Notes: generated from the sequence alone by a model not told the origin. A stretch of 64,000 bases of DNA from Camelus bactrianus (GCF_048773025.1 NC_133569.1:4526001-4590000), one strand, 5' to 3'. Positions 48,951 to 62,840 are shown, numbered from the stretch's first letter. Translations and numbers: made by a program.

Positions 48951-51900
48951 TGTGAAAGCCGTCCTTCAAATAGCTTGTTGGGAACACAAATTTTCTCTTC
49001 AGTTGCAAACTCCACTCCACACATATATATGGGGAGGTACTAGCTCCAACTCGGTTTTACAGTTAAAACTGCAGGAACTTCAAACCGGCACTAGGAAACA
49101 GACTGAGAAACCAGAGTAAAAGTTTCTCCTGCAACCCGTTCCCTTTGTGCTAGATGAACGAACGTCTCTCCACATGCTCAGTTCTGAGAGATAAGTGTGT
49201 GTGAAAGCCGTTCTTCACCTAGCTTGTTGGGAACACAAAGTTTCTCTTCATTTGCAAACTCCACACCATACATATATATGGGGAGGTACAAGCTCCAACT
49301 CGGTTTTACAGTGAAAACTGCAGGAACTTCAAACCGGCACTAGGAAACAGACCGAGAAACCAGAGTAAAAGTTTCTCCTGCAACCAGTTCCCTTTGTGCT
49401 AGATGAACGAACGTCTCTCCACATGCTCAGTTCTGAGAGAAAATTGTGTGTGAAAGCCGTCCTTCACCTAGCTTGTTGGGAACACAAAGTTTCTCTTCAG
49501 TTGCAAACTCCACTCGATACATATATATGGGGAGGTACTAGCTCCAACTCGGTTTTACAGTGAAAACTGCAGGAACTTCAAACCGGCACTAGGAAACAGA
49601 CTGAGAAACCAGAGTAAAAGTTTCTCCTGCAACCCGTTCCCTTTGTGCTAGATGAACGAACGTCTCTCCACATGCTCAGTTCTGAGAGATAAGTGTGTGT
49701 GAAAGCCGTCCTTCACCTTGCTTGTTGGGAACACAAAGTTTCTCTTCAGTTGCAAACTACAATCCATACATATATATGGGGAGGTACCAGCTCCAACTCG
49801 GTTTTACAATGAAAACTGCAGGATCTTCAAACCGGCACTAGGAAACAGACCGAGAAACCAGAGTAAAAGTTTCTCCTGCAACCCGTTCCCTTTGTGCTAG
49901 ATGAACGAACGTCTCTCCACATGCTCAGTTCTGAGAGATAAGTGTGTGTGAAAGCCGTCCTTCACCTAGCTTGTTGGGAACACAAAGTTTCTCTTCAGTT
50001 GCAAACTCCACTCCATACATATATATGGGGAGGTACTAGCTACAACTCGGGTTTACAGTGAAAACTGCAGGAAATTCAAACCGGCACTAGGAAACAGATT
50101 GAGAAACCAGAGTAAAAGTTTCTCCTGCAACCCGTTCCCTTTGTGCTAGATGAACGAACGTCTATCCACATGCTCAGTTCTGAGAGAAAATTGTGTGTGA
50201 AAGCCGTCCTTCACCTAGCTTGTTGGGAACACAAAGTTTCTCTTCAGTTGCAAACTCCACTCCATACATTTATATGGAGAGGTTCTAGCTCCAAGTCGGT
50301 TTTACAGTGAAAACTGCAGAAACTTCAAACCGGCACTAGGAAACAGATTGAGAAACCAGAGTAAAAGTTTCTCCTGCAACCCGTTGCCTTTGTGCTAGAT
50401 GAACGAACGTCTATCCACATGCTCAGTTCTGAGAGAAAATAGTGTGTGAAAGCCGTCCTTCACCTAGCTTGTTGGGAACACAAAGTTTCTCTTCAGTTGC
50501 AAACTCCACTCCATACATATATATGGGGAGGTACTAGCTCCAACTCGGTTTAACAGTGAAAACTGCAGGAACTTCAAACCGGCACTAGGAAACAGACCGA
50601 GAAACCAGAGAAATAGTTTCTCCTGCAAAACGTTCCCTTTGTGCTAGATGAACGAAAGTCTCTCCACATGCTCAGTTCTGAGAGATAATTTTGTGTAAAA
50701 GCCGTACTTCACCTAGCTTGTTGGGAACACAAAGATTCTCTTCAGTTGCAAACTCCACTCCATACATATATATGGGGAGTTACTTGCTCCAACTAGGTTT
50801 TTCAGTGAAAAATGCAGGAAATTCAAACCGGCACTAAGAAACAGACTGAGAAACCAGAGTAAAAGTTTCTCCTGCAAACCTTACCCTTTGTGCTAGATGA
50901 ACGAACGTCTCTCCACATGCTCAGTTCTGAGAGAAAGGTGTGTGTGAAAGCCGTCCTTCACCCAGCTTGTTGGGAACACAAAGTTTCTCTTCAGTTGGAA
51001 ACTCCACTCCATACATATATATGGGGAGGTACAAGCTCCAACTCGGTTTTACAGTGAAAACTGCAGGAACTTCAAACCGGCACTAGGAAACAGACTGAGA
51101 AACCAGAGTAAACGTTTCTCCTGCAACTGGTTTCCTTTGTGCTAGATGAACGAACGTCTCTCCACATGCTCAGTTCTGAAAGATAAGTGTTTGTGAAAGC
51201 CGTCCTTCAACTAGCATGTTGGGAACACAAATTTTCTCTTCAGTTGCAAACTCCACTCCACACATATATATGGGGAGGTACTAGCTCCAACTCTGTTTTA
51301 CAGTGAAAACTGCAGGAACTTCAAACCGGCACTAGGAAACAGACTGAGAAACCAGAGTAAAAGTTTCTCCTGCAAACCGTTCCCTTTGTGCTAGATGAAC
51401 GAACGTCTATCCACATGCTCAGTTCTGAGAGTAAAGTGTGTGTGAAAGCCGTCCTTCACCTTGCTTGCTGGGAACACAAAGTTTCTCTTCAGTTGCAATC
51501 TCCAATCCGTACATATATATGGGGAGGTACTAGCCCCAACTCGGTTTTACAGTGAAAACTGCAGGAACTTCAAACCGGCACTAGGAAACAGCCTGAGAAA
51601 CCAGAGTAAAAGTTTTTCCTGCAACTCGTTCCCTTTGTGCTAGATGAACGAACGTCTCTCCACATGCTCAGTTCTGAGAGATAATTGTGTTTGAAAGCCG
51701 TCCTTCACATAGCTTGTTGGGAACACAAAGTTTCTCTTCAGTTTCAAAGTCCACTCCATACATATATATGGGAAGGTACTAGCCCCAACTCTGTTTTACA
51801 GTGAAAACTGCAGGAACTTCAAACCGGCACTAGGAAACAGACCGAGAAACCAGAGTAATAGTTTCTCCTGCAACCCGTTCCCTTTGTGCTAGATGAACGA

Positions 51901-52297
51901 ACGTCTCTCCACATGCTCAGTTCTGAGACATAAGTGTGTGTGAAAGCCGTCCTTCACCTAGCTTTTTGGGAACACAAAGTTTCTCTTCAGTTGCAAACTA
52001 CAATCCGTACATATATATGCGGAGGTACTAGCTCAAACTCGGTTTTACAGTGAAAACTGCAGGAACTTCAAAACGGCACTAGGAAACAGACTGAGAAACC
52101 AGAGTAAAAGTTTCTCCTTCAACCCGTTCCCTTTGTGCTAGATGAACGAACGTCTTTCCACAAGCTCAGTTTTGAGAGATAAGTGTGTGTGGAAGCCGTC
52201 CTTCACCTAGCATGTTGGGAACACAAAGTTTCTCTTCAGTTGCAAACTCCACTGCATACATATATATGGGGAGGTACTAGCTCCAACTCGGTTTTAC
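48811..52297. repeat. 14-monomer higher-order unit I, copy 1
   Basis: This 3487-bp block is repeated immediately at 52298. Matching features are AGTTAAAAACTGC (48811 and 52298), CCTTCAAATAGC (48964 and 52451), CACTCGATAC, GTACCAGCTCC with ACAATGAAAACTG, CATTTATATGGAGAGG, ACCCGTTGCC, GATAATTTTGTG, CAACTGGTTTCC, GAGAGTAAAG, GGCCTGAG-like changes near 51590, and CACTGCATAC at the end. The internal offsets rise from 3487 to 3489 because copy 2 has two extra bases near 53670. Confidence 0.94.
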
Positions 52298-55200
52298 AGT
52301 TAAAAACTGCAGGAAATTCAAACCGGCACTAGGAAACAGACCGAGAAACCAGAGTAAAAGTTTCTCCTGCAACCCGTTCCCTTTGTGCTAGATGAACGAA
52401 CGTCTCTCCACATGCTCAGTTCTGAGAGATAAGTGTGTGTGAAAGCCGTCCTTCAAATAGCTTGTTGGGAACACAAATTTTCTCTTCAGTTGCAAACTCC
52501 ACTCCACACATATATATGGGGAGGTACTAGCTCCAACTCGGTTTTACAGTTAAAACTGCAGGAACTTCAAACCGGCACTAGGAAACAGACTGAGAAACCA
52601 GAGTAAAAGTTTCTCCTGCAACCCGTTCCCTTTGTGCTAGATGAACGAACGTCTCTCCACATGCTCAGTTCTGAGAGATAAGTGTGTGTGAAAGCCGTTC
52701 TTCACCTAGCTTGTTGGGAACACAAAGTTTCTCTTCATTTGCAAACTCCACACCATACATATATATGGGGAGGTACAAGCTCCAACTCGGTTTTACAGTG
52801 AAAACTGCAGGAACTTCAAACCGGCACTAGGAAACAGACCGAGAAACCAGAGTAAAAGTTTCTCCTGCAACCAGTTCCCTTTGTGCTAGATGAACGAACG
52901 TCTCTCCACATGCTCAGTTCTGAGAGAAAATTGTGTGTGAAAGCCGTCCTTCACCTAGCTTGTTGGGAACACAAAGTTTCTCTTCAGTTGCAAACTCCAC
53001 TCGATACATATATATGGGGAGGTACTAGCTCCAACTCGGTTTTACAGTGAAAACTGCAGGAACTTCAAACCGGCACTAGGAAACAGACTGAGAAACCAGA
53101 GTAAAAGTTTCTCCTGCAACCCGTTCCCTTTGTGCTAGATGAACGAACGTCTCTCCACATGCTCAGTTCTGAGAGATAAGTGTGTGTGAAAGCCGTCCTT
53201 CACCTTGCTTGTTGGGAACACAAAGTTTCTCTTCAGTTGCAAACTACAATCCATACATATATATGGGGAGGTACCAGCTCCAACTCGGTTTTACAATGAA
53301 AACTGCAGGATCTTCAAACCGGCACTAGGAAACAGACCGAGAAACCAGAGTAAAAGTTTCTCCTGCAACCCGTTCCCTTTGTGCTAGATGAACGAACGTC
53401 TCTCCACATGCTCAGTTCTGAGAGATAAGTGTGTGTGAAAGCCGTCCTTCACCTAGCTTGTTGGGAACACAAAGTTTCTCTTCAGTTGCAAACTCCACTC
53501 CATACATATATATGGGGAGGTACTAGCTACAACTCGGGTTTACAGTGAAAACTGCAGGAAATTCAAACCGGCACTAGGAAACAGATTGAGAAACCAGAGT
53601 AAAAGTTTCTCCTGCAACCCGTTCCCTTTGTGCTAGATGAACGAACGTCTATCCACATGCTCAGTTCTGAGAGAAAATAGTGTGTGTGAAAGCCGTCCTT
53701 CACCTAGCTTGTTGGGAACACAAAGTTTCTCTTCAGTTGCAAACTCCACTCCATACATTTATATGGAGAGGTTCTAGCTCCAAGTCGGTTTTACAGTGAA
53801 AACTGCAGAAACTTCAAACCGGCACTAGGAAACAGATTGAGAAACCAGAGTAAAAGTTTCTCCTGCAACCCGTTGCCTTTGTGCTAGATGAACGAACGTC
53901 TATCCACATGCTCAGTTCTGAGAGAAAATAGTGTGTGAAAGCCGTCCTTCACCTAGCTTGTTGGGAACACAAAGTTTCTCTTCAGTTGCAAACTCCACTC
54001 CATACATATATATGGGGAGGTACTAGCTCCAACTCGGTTTAACAGTGAAAACTGCAGGAACTTCAAACCGGCACTAGGAAACAGACCGAGAAACCAGAGA
54101 AATAGTTTCTCCTGCAAAACGTTCCCTTTGTGCTAGATGAACGAAAGTCTCTCCACATGCTCAGTTCTGAGAGATAATTTTGTGTAAAAGCCGTACTTCA
54201 CCTAGCTTGTTGGGAACACAAAGATTCTCTTCAGTTGCAAACTCCACTCCATAAATATATATGGGGAGTTACTTGCTCCAACTAGGTTTTTCAGTGAAAA
54301 ATGCAGGAAATTCAAACCGGCACTAAGAAACAGACTGAGAAACCAGAGTAAAAGTTTCTCCTGCAAACCTTACCCTTTGTGCTAGATGAACGAACGTCTC
54401 TCCACATGCTCAGTTCTGAGAGAAAGGTGTGTGTGAAAGCCGTCTTTCACCTAGCTTGTTGGGAACACAAAGTTTCTCTTCAGTTGGAAACTCCACTCCA
54501 TACATATATATGGGGAGGTACAAGCTCCAACTCGGTTTTACAGTGAAAACTGCAGGAACTTCAAACCGGCACTAGGAAACAGACTGAGAAACCAGAGTAA
54601 ACGTTTCTCCTGCAACTGGTTTCCTTTGTGCTAGATGAACGAACGTCTCTCCACATGCTCAGTTCTGAAAGATAAGTGTTTGTGAAAGCCGTCCTTCAAC
54701 TAGCATGTTGGGAACACAAATTTTCTCTTCAGTTGCAAACTCCACTCCACACATATATATGGGGAGGTACTAGCTCCAACTCTGTTTTACAGTGAAAACT
54801 GCAGGAACTTCAAACCGGCACTAGGAAACAGACTGAGAAACCAGAGTAAAAGTTTCTCCTGCAAACCGTTCCCTTTGTGCTAGATGAACGAACGTCTATC
54901 CACATGCTCAGTTCTGAGAGTAAAGTGTGTGTGAAAGCCGTCCTTCAACTTGCTTGCTGGGAACACAAAGTTTCTCTTCAGTTGCAATCTCCAATCCGTA
55001 CATATATATGGGGAGGTACGAGCCCCAACTCGGTTTTACAGTGAAAACTGCAGGAACTTCAAACCGGCACTAGGAAACAGCCTGAGAAACCAGAGTAAAA
55101 GTTTTTCCTGCAACTCGTTCCCTTTGTGCTAGATGAACGAACGTCTCTCCACATGCTCAGTTCTGAGAGATAATTGTGTTTGAAAGCCGTCCTTCACATA

Positions 55201-55786
55201 GCTTGTTGGGAACACAAAGTTTCTCTTCAGTTTCAAAGTCCACTCCATACATATATATGGGAAGGTACTAGCCCCAACTCTGTTTTACAGTGAAAACTGC
55301 AGGAACTTCAAACCGGCACTAGGAAACAGACCGAGAAACCAGAGTAATAGTTTCTCCTGCAACCCGTTCCCTTTGTGCTAGATGAACGAACGTCTCTCCA
55401 CATGCTCAGTTCTGAGACATAAGTGTGTGTGAAAGCCGTCCTTCACCTAGCTTTTTGGGAACACAAAGTTTCTCTTCAGTTGCAAACTACAATCCGTACA
55501 TATATATGCGGAGGTACTAGCTCAAACTCGGTTTTACAGTGAAAACTGCAGGAACTTCAAAACGGCACTAGGAAACAGACTGAGAAACCAGAGTAAAAGT
55601 TTCTCCTTCAACCCGTTCCCTTTGTGCTAGATGAACGAACGTCTTTCCACAAGCTCAGTTTTGAGAGATAAGTGTGTGTGGAAGCCGTCCTTCACCTAGC
55701 ATGTTGGGAACACAAAGTTTCTCTTCAGTTGCAAACTCCACTGCATACATATATATGGGGAGGTACTAGCTCCAACTCGGTTTTAC
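52298..55786. repeat. 14-monomer higher-order unit I, copy 2
   Basis: This is a near-identical repeat of the preceding block. Differences I noticed are few: two extra bases near 53670, CATAAATATA for CATACATATA near 54253, TACGAGCC for TACTAGCC near 55018, and a handful of others. That is far fewer than the many differences usual between neighbouring monomers, so the duplication is young. The right end carries CACTGCATAC at 55741, matching 52252. Confidence 0.94.
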
Positions 55787-56025
55787 AGTGAAAACTGCAG
55801 GAATTTCAAACCGGCACTGGGAAATAAACCGAGAATCCAGAGTAAAAGTTTCTCCTGCAACCCGTTCCCTTTCTGCTAGATGAACGAACGTCTCTCCACA
55901 TGCTGAGATCTGAGAGATATGTGTGTGTGAACGCCGTCCTTCACCTAGCTTGTTGGGAACACAAAGTTTCTCTACATTTGCAAACTCCACTCCACATATA
56001 TAAATGGGTTGGTACTAGCTCCAAC
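54830..56025. repeat. Shared segment linking units I and II (8-monomer offset)
   Basis: About 1.2 kb here recurs at about 56.83-58.02 kb at an offset of 1992 bp, exactly eight monomers, and again at about 60.3-61.5 kb. Markers are GAGAGTAAAGTG, CTTGCTTGCTGGG, AACAGCCTGAG, GGGAAGGTACTAGCCCC, GCGGAGGTACTAGC, CACAAGCTCAG, CACTGCATAC and GGGAAATA. Unit II therefore seems to have been built partly from the right end of unit I. Confidence 0.85.
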
Positions 56026-59000
56026 TCGGTTTTACAGTGAAATCTGCAGGAACTTCAAACCGACACTAGGAAAAAGACTGAGAAACTTGAGTAAAAGTTT
56101 CTCCTGCAACCCGTTCCCTTTGTGCTAGATGAACGTACGTCTCTCCACATGCCCAATTCTGAGAGATTATTGTGTGTGAAAGCCGTCCTTCACCTATCTT
56201 GTTGGGAACACAAAGTTTCTCTTCAGTTGCAAACTCCACTCCAAACATATATATGGGGAGGTACTAGCTCCAACTCGGTTTTACAGTGAAAACTGCAGGA
56301 ACTTCAAACCGGCACTAGGAAACAGCCTGAGAAACCACAGTAAAAGATCCTCCTGCAACCCATTCCCTTTTTGCTAGATGAACGAACGTCTCTCCACAAG
56401 CTCAGTTTTGAGAGATAAGTGTGTGTGGAAGACTTCCTTCACCTAGCTTTTTGGGAACACAAAGTTTCTCTTCAGTTGCAAACTCCACTCCATACATATA
56501 TATGGGGAGGTACTAGCTCAAACTCGGTTTTACAGTGAAAACTGCAGGAACTTCAAACCGGGACTAGGAAACAGACCGAGTAACCAGAGTAAAAGTTTCT
56601 CCTGCAACCCGTTCCCTTTGTGCTAGATGAACGAACGTCTCTCCACATGCTCAGTTCTGAGAGATAAGTGTGTGTGAAAGCCGTCCTTCACCTAGCTTGT
56701 TGGGAACACAAAGTTTCTCTTCTGTTGCAAACTCCACTCCATACATATATATGGGGAGATACTAGCTACAACTCGGTTTTACAGTGAAAACTGCAGGAAC
56801 TTCAAACCGGCACTTGGAAACAGACTGAGAAACCAGAGTAAAAGTTTCTCCTGCAAAACGTTCCCTTTGTGCTAGATGATCGAACGTCTATCCACATGCT
56901 CAGTTCTGAGAGTAAAGTGTGTGTGAAAGCCGTCCTTCACCTTGCTTGCTGGGAACACACAGTTTCTCTTCAGTTGCAAACTCCAATCCGTACATATATA
57001 TGGGGAGGTACTAGCCCCAACTCGGTTTTACAGTGAAAACTGCAGGAACTTCAAACCGGCACTAGGAAACAGCCTGAGAAACCAGAGTAAAAGTTTCTCC
57101 TGCAACTCGTTCCCTTTGTGCTAGATGAACGAACGTCTCTCCACATGCTCAGTTCTGAGAGATAATTGTGTTTGAAAGCCGTCGTTCACATAGCTTGTTG
57201 GGAACACAAAGTTTCTCTTCAGTTTCAAACTCCACTCCATACATATATATGGGAAGGTACTAGCCCCAACTCTGTTTTACAGTGAAAACTGCAGGAACTT
57301 CAAACCGGCACTAGGAAACAGACCGAGAAACCAGAGTAATAGTTTCTCCTGCAACCCGTTCCCTTTGTGCTAGATGAACGAACGTCTCTCCACATGCTCA
57401 GTTCTGAGACATAAGTGTGTGTGAAAGCCGTCCTTCACCTAGCTTTTTGGGAACACAAAGTTTCTCTTCAGTTGCAAACTACAATCCGTACATATATATG
57501 CGGAGGTACTAGCTCAAACTCGGTTTTACAGTGAAAACTGCAGGAACTTCAAAACGGCACTAGGAAACAGACCGAGAAACCAGAGTAAAAGTTTCTCCTG
57601 CAACCCGTTCCCTTTGTGCTAGATGAACGAACGTCTTTCCACAAGCTCAGTTTTGAGAGATAAGTGTGTGTGGAAGCCGTCCTTCACCTAGCATGTTGGG
57701 AACACAAAGTTTCTCTTCAGTTGCAAACTCCACTGCATACATATATATGGGGAGGTACTAGCTCCAACACGGTTTTACAGTGAAAACTGCAGGAATTTCA
57801 AACCGGCACTGGGAAATAAACCGAGAATCCAGAGTAAAAGATTCTCCTGCAACCCGTTCCCTTTGTGCTAGATGAACGAACGTCTCTCCACATGCTGAGA
57901 TCTGAGAGATATGTGTGTGTGAACGCCGTCCTTCAACTAGCTTGTTGGGAACACAAAGTTTCTCTACATTTGCAAACTCCACTCCACATATATAAATGGG
58001 TTGGTACTAGCTCCAACTCGGTTTTACCGTGAAAACTGCAGGAACTTCAAACCGGCACTAGGAAACAGACCGAGAAACCAGAGTAAAAGTTTCTCCTGCA
58101 ACTAGTTCCCTTTGTGCTAGATGAACGAACGTCTCTCCCCATGCTCAGTTCTGAGAGATAAGTGTGTGTGAAAGCCGTCCTTCACCTAGCTTGTTGGGAA
58201 CACAAAGTTTCTCTTCAGTTGCAAACTCCACTCGATACATATATATGGGGAGGTACTAGCTCCAACTCGGTTTTGCAGTGAAAACTGCAGGAACTTCAAA
58301 ACGGCACTAGGAAACAGACCGAGAAACCAGCGAAAAAGTTTCTCCTACAACCCGTTCCCTTTGTGCTAGATGAACGAACGTCTCTCCACATGCTCAGTTC
58401 TGAGAGGTAAGTGTGTGTGAAAGCCGACTTTCACCTAGCTTTTTGGGAACACAAAGTTTCCCTTCAGTTGCAAATTCCACTCCATACATATATATGGGGA
58501 GGTACTAATTCCAAATCGGTTTTACAGTGAAACCTGCAGGAACTTCAAACCGGCACTAGGAAACAGACTGAGAAAACAGATTAAAAGTTTGTCCTGCAAC
58601 CCGTTCCATTTGTGCTACATGAACGAACGTCTCTCCACATGCTCAGTTCTGAGAGATAAGTGTGTGTGAAAGCCGTCCTTCAACTAGCTTGTTGGGAACA
58701 CAAACTGTCTCTTCAGTTGCAAACTACACTCCATACATATATATGGGGAGGCACCAACTCCAACTCGCTTTTACAGTGAAAACTGCAGGAACTTCAAACC
58801 GGCACTAGGAAACAGACCGAGAAACCAGCGAAAAAGTTTCTCCTACTACCCGTTCCCTTTGTGCTAGATGAACGAACGACTCTCCACATGCTCAGTTCTG
58901 AGAGATAATTGTGTGTGAAAGCCGTACTTCACCTAGCTTGTTGGGAATACAAAGTTTCTCTTCAGTTGCCAACTCCACTCCATACTAATATATGCGGAGG

Positions 59001-59345
59001 TACTAGCTCCAGCTCGGTTTTATAGTGAAAACTGCAGGAACTTCAAACCGGCACTAGGAAACAGACTGAAAACAAGAGTAAAAGTTTTCCCTGCAACCCG
59101 TTCCCTTTGTGCTAGATGAACGAACGTCTCTCCACATGCTCACTTCTGAGAGATAAGTGTGTGTGAAAGCCGTCCTTCACCTAGCTTGTTGGGAACACAA
59201 AGTTTCTCTTCAGTTGCAAACTCCACTCGATACATATATATGGGGAGGTACTATCTCCAACTCGGTTTTACAGTGAAAACTGCAGGAACTTCAAACCGGC
59301 ACTAGGAAACAGACTGAGAAACCGGAGTAAAAGTTTCTCCTGCAA
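55860..59345. repeat. 14-monomer higher-order unit II, copy 1
   Basis: This is a 3485-bp block repeated immediately to the right. Paired markers 3485 bp apart are CATGCTGAGATCTG (55899 and 59384), the altered AT stretch ACATATATAAATGGG (near 55993 and 59478), GAAACTTGAG, GAACGTACG, AAAAGATCCTCC, GTGTGGAAGACTTCC, GGAGATACTAGC, GATGATCGAACG, and GAGAGGTAAG with ACTAATTCC. The end is marked by GAAACCGGAGTAAAAG (near 59320 and 62805). Its monomer content differs from unit I apart from the shared segment. Confidence 0.93.
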
Positions 59346-62300
59346 CCCGTTCCCTTTCTGCTAGATGAACGAACGTCTCTCCACATGCTGAGATCTGAGA
59401 GATATGTGTGTGTGAACGCCGTCCTTCACCTAGCTTGTTGGGAACACAAAGTTTCTCTACATTTGCAAACTCCACTCCACATATATAAATGGGTTGGTAC
59501 TAGCTCCAACTCGGTTTTACAGTGAAATCTGCAGGAACTTCAAACCGACACTAGGAAAAAGACTGAGAAACTTGAGTAAAAGTTTCTCCTGCAACCCGTT
59601 CCCTTTGTGCTAGATGAACGTACGTCTCTCCACATGCCCAATTCTGAGAGATTATTGTGTGTGAAAGCCGTCCTTCACCTATCTTGTTGGGAACACAAAG
59701 TTTCTCTTCAGTTGCAAACTCCACTCCAAACATATATATGGGGAGGTACTAGCTCCAACTCGGTTTTACAGTGAAAACTGCAGGAACTTCAAACCGGCAC
59801 TAGGAAACAGCCTGAGAAACCACAGTAAAAGATCCTCCTGCAACCCATTCCCTTTTTGCTAGATGAACGAACGTCTCTCCACAAGCTCAGTTTTGAGAGA
59901 TAAGTGTGTGTGGAAGACTTCCTTCACCTAGCTTTTTGGGAACACAAAGTTTCTCTTCAGTTGCAAACTCCACTCCATACATATATATGGGGAGGTACTA
60001 GCTCAAACTCGGTTTTACAGTGAAAACTGCAGGAACTTCAAACCGGGACTAGGAAACAGACCGAGTAACCAGAGTAAAAGTTTCTCCTGCAACCCGTTCC
60101 CTTTGTGCTAGATGAACGAACGTCTCTCCACATGCTCAGTTCTGAGAGATAAGTGTGTGTGAAAGCCGTCCTTCACCTAGCTTGTTGGGAACACAAAGTT
60201 TCTCTTCTGTTGCAAACTCCACTCCATACATATATATGGGGAGATACTAGCTACAACTCGGTTTTACAGTGAAAACTGCAGGAACTTCAAACCGGCACTT
60301 GGAAACAGACTGAGAAACCAGAGTAAAAGTTTCTCCTGCAAAACGTTCCCTTTGTGCTAGATGATCGAACGTCTATCCACATGCTCAGTTCTGAGAGTAA
60401 AGTGTGTGTGAAAGCCGTCCTTCACCTTGCTTGCTGGGAACACACAGTTTCTCTTCAGTTGCAAACTCCAATCCGTACATATATATGGGGAGGTACTAGC
60501 CCCAACTCGGTTTTACAGTGAAAACTGCAGGAACTTCAAACCGGCACTAGGAAACAGCCTGAGAAACCAGAGTAAAAGTTTCTCCTGCAACTCGTTCCCT
60601 TTGTGCTAGATGAACGAACGTCTCTCCACATGCTCAGTTCTGAGAGATAATTGTGTTTGAAAGCCGTCGTTCACATAGCTTGTTGGGAACACAAAGTTTC
60701 TCTTCAGTTTCAAACTCCACTCCATACATATATATGGGAAGGTACTAGCCCCAACTCTGTTTTACAGTGAAAACTGCAGGAACTTCAAACCGGCACTAGG
60801 AAACAGACCGAGAAACCAGAGTAATAGTTTCTCCTGCAACCCGTTCCCTTTGTGCTAGATGAACGAACGTCTCTCCACATGCTCAGTTCTGAGACATAAG
60901 TGTGTGTGAAAGCCGTCCTTCACCTAGCTTTTTGGGAACACAAAGTTTCTCTTCAGTTGCAAACTACAATCCGTACATATATATGCGGAGGTACTAGCTC
61001 AAACTCGGTTTTACAGTGAAAACTGCAGGAACTTCAAAACGGCACTAGGAAACAGACCGAGAAACCAGAGTAAAAGTTTCTCCTGCAACCCGTTCCCTTT
61101 GTGCTAGATGAACGAACGTCTTTCCACAAGCTCAGTTTTGAGAGATAAGTGTGTGTGGAAGCCGTCCTTCACCTAGCATGTTGGGAACACAAAGTTTCTC
61201 TTCAGTTGCAAACTCCACTGCATACATATATATGGGGAGGTACTAGCTCCAACACGGTTTTACAGTGAAAACTGCAGGAATTTCAAACCGGCACTGGGAA
61301 ATATACCGAGAATCCAGAGTAAAAGATTCTCCTGCAACCCGTTCCCTTTGTGCTAGATGAACGAACGTCTCTCCACATGCTGAGATCTGAGAGATATGTG
61401 TGTGTGAACGCCGTCCTTCAACTAGCTTGTTGGGAACACAAAGTTTCTCTACATTTGCAAACTCCACTCCACATATATAAATGGGTTGGTACTAGCTCCA
61501 ACTCGGTTTTACCGTGAAAACTGCAGGAACTTCAAACCGGCACTAGGAAACAGACCGAGAAACCAGAGTAAAAGTTTCTCCTGCAACTAGTTCCCTTTGT
61601 GCTAGATGAACGAACGTCTCTCCCCATGCTCAGTTCTGAGAGATAAGTGTGTGTGAAAGCCGTCCTTCACCTAGCTTGTTGGGAACACAAAGTTTCTCTT
61701 CAGTTGCAAACTCCACTCGATACATATATATGGGGAGGTACTAGCTCCAACTCGGTTTTGCAGTGAAAACTGCAGGAACTTCAAAACGGCACTAGGAAAC
61801 AGACCGAGAAACCAGCGAAAAAGTTTCTCCTACAACCCGTTCCCTTTGTGCTAGATGAACGAACGTCTCTCCACATGCTCAGTTCTGAGAGGTAAGTGTG
61901 TGTGAAAGCCAACTTTCACCTAGCTTTTTGGGAACACAAAGTTTCCCTTCAGTTGCAAATTCCACTCCATACATATATATGGGGAGGTACTAATTCCAAA
62001 TCGGTTTTACAGTGAAACCTGCAGGAACTTCAAACCGGCACTAGGAAACAGACTGAGAAAACAGATTAAAAGTTTGTCCTGCAACCCGTTCCATTTGTGC
62101 TACATGAACGAACGTCTCTCCACATGCTCAGTTCTGAGAGATAAGTGTGTGTGAAAGCCGTCCTTCAACTAGCTTGTTGGGAACACAAACTGTCTCTTCA
62201 GTTGCAAACTACACTCCATACATATATATGGGGAGGCACCAACTCCAACTCGCTTTTACAGTGAAAACTGCAGGAACTTCAAACCGGCACTAGGAAACAG

Positions 62301-62840
62301 ACCGAGAAACCAGCGAAAAAGTTTCTCCTACTACCCGTTCCCTTTGTGCTAGATGAACGAACGACTCTCCACATGCTCAGTTCTGAGAGATAATTGTGTG
62401 TGAAAGCCGTACTTCACCTAGCTTGTTGGGAATACAAAGTTTCTCTTCAGTTGCCAACTCCACTCCATACTAATATATGCGGAGGTACTAGCTCCAGCTC
62501 GGTTTTATAGTGAAAACTGCAGGAACTTCAAACCGGCACTAGGAAACAGACTGAAAACAAGAGTAAAAGTTTTCCCTGCAACCCGTTCCCTTTGTGCTAG
62601 ATGAACGAACGTCTCTCCACATGCTCACTTCTGAGAGATAAGTGTGTGTGAAAGCCGTCCTTCACCTAGCTTGTTGGGAACACAAAGTTTCTCTTCAGTT
62701 GCAAACTCCACTCGATACATATATATGGGGAGGTACTATCTCCAACTCGGTTTTACAGTGAAAACTGCAGGAACTTCAAACCGGCACTAGGAAACAGACT
62801 GAGAAACCGGAGTAAAAGTTTCTCCTGCAACCCGTTCCTT
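59346..62840. repeat. 14-monomer higher-order unit II, copy 2
   Basis: This is a near-identical partner of the preceding block. Differences noticed are AAATATACC near 61292 for AAATAAACC near 57807, AGCCAAC near 61907 for AGCCGAC near 58422, and very few others. Past about 62840 the sequence no longer continues as a third copy but steps back four monomers. Confidence 0.93.
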
